Assembly (NCBI RefSeq): GCF_017833035.1
Contig: NZ_JAFIBM010000001.1
Span: 1,364,001 to 1,428,000, forward strand
Direction: 5' to 3'
DNA length: 64,000 nt
Origin: Frigoribacterium sp. PvP032
Lineage (GTDB): Bacteria; Actinomycetota; Actinomycetes; Actinomycetales; Microbacteriaceae
Shown here: piece by piece, positions 63,710 through 64,000 of the stretch
Layout: every line of letters begins with the position of its first letter
Numbering within the stretch: position 1 is the stretch's first letter
The notes under the pieces: model-generated
What the model was told of the DNA's origin: nothing
What the model saw: only the letters and a program-made list of their open reading frames with translations
Databases searched by the model: none
Made by a program: the position numbers and the translations under genes

Positions 63710-64000
63710 TCAGACGAAGGCCGCCTGGCCGGTGATGCTGCGCCCGACGATGAGCGTGTTCATCTCGCGCGTGCCCTCGTAGCTGTAGAGGGCCTCGGCG
63801 TCGGCGAAGTGGCGGGCGACGTCGTAGTCGAGCACGATCCCGTTGCCGCCCAGCACCTCCCTGGCGTGCGCCACCGTCTCGCGCATGCGGGCCGTGGTGT
63901 AGGCCTTGGCCAGCGAGGCGTGCTCGTCGCGCTGCTTGCCGTCGTCGAGCATCTGCGACACCCGCACCACCATGCCGAGCGACGCGGTGATGTTGCCGAT
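63710..64000 (-). CDS. C-terminal part of an acyl-CoA dehydrogenase (partial)
   Basis: The last 96 residues of an FAD-dependent acyl-CoA dehydrogenase; the start lies beyond base 64000. It shows [20 protein letters not shown] and the catalytic-end region [20 protein letters not shown], closest in pattern to glutaryl-CoA dehydrogenases. These oxidise the alpha-beta bond of short acyl-CoAs. It is unrelated to the glycan genes and marks the end of the region. Confidence 0.85.
   Translation of the reverse strand: MGNITASLGMVVRVSQMLDDGKQRDEHASLAKAYTTARMRETVAHAREVLGGNGIVLDYDVARHFADAEALYSYEGTREMNTLIVGRSITGQAAFV

Overview
The window is high-GC DNA with dense, often 4-base-overlapping genes, frequent GTG starts and TANNNT-type -10 boxes placed 6-8 bases before start codons. 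This is actinobacterial style. An acyl-CoA carboxylase beta/epsilon pair, a biotin ligase without a DNA-binding domain, a purK-purE-LCP run and many surface-glycan genes suggest the family Microbacteriaceae; this placement is inferred from gene content, not from a marker gene.

Layout. 1-2523: end of a two-component operon (LuxR-type regulator tail, NarL-type histidine kinase, degenerate kinase-like membrane protein). 2524-2861: non-coding, with hairpins and a possible minus-strand small RNA. 2862-6192: acyl-CoA carboxylase epsilon and beta subunits (minus), diverging from biotin ligase and a PH-domain membrane protein. 6256-12936: UDP-sugar dehydrogenase, GtrA, purK, purE, an LCP cell-wall ligase and a GT-C-like membrane protein, closed by a perfect two-way terminator. 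13013-16009: GT4, rmlD, rmlB (minus). 16095-35305: glycan locus I, with glycosyltransferases, an acyltransferase, an ABC-2 glycan exporter flanked by paralogous glycosyltransferase pairs, a WsaF-like rhamnosyltransferase, and rmlC-rmlA. 35370-36539: Tat-exported M15 peptidase and a stand-alone copy of its C-terminal domain. 36588-43511: two glycosyltransferases, two tandem GDP-mannose dehydratase-family genes, and a secreted repeat protein with a membrane-anchored partner. 43706-49988: small gene, tandem GT4 pair, GT2, epimerase, polyprenyl-phosphate glycosyltransferase. 50075-63666: large GT-C/YfhO-like membrane proteins, a second ABC-2 exporter, a flippase, two O-antigen ligase/polymerase-like proteins and a polyprenol-phosphate mannose synthase-like enzyme. 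63710-64000: C-terminal part of an acyl-CoA dehydrogenase.

How it fits together. The four rml genes supply dTDP-L-rhamnose, the GMD-type enzymes a GDP-deoxyhexose, and Ugd a UDP-uronic acid. About a dozen cytoplasmic GT2/GT4 enzymes could assemble lipid-linked glycans. Two ABC-2 transporters and one flippase give separate export routes. Polyprenyl-phosphate sugars plus several GT-C-type proteins could add sugars outside the membrane, and the LCP protein could attach the product to peptidoglycan. I see no phosphoglycosyltransferase to start a chain, so initiation must be encoded elsewhere or be unconventional. I found no tRNA, rRNA, CRISPR array, transposase or integrase.
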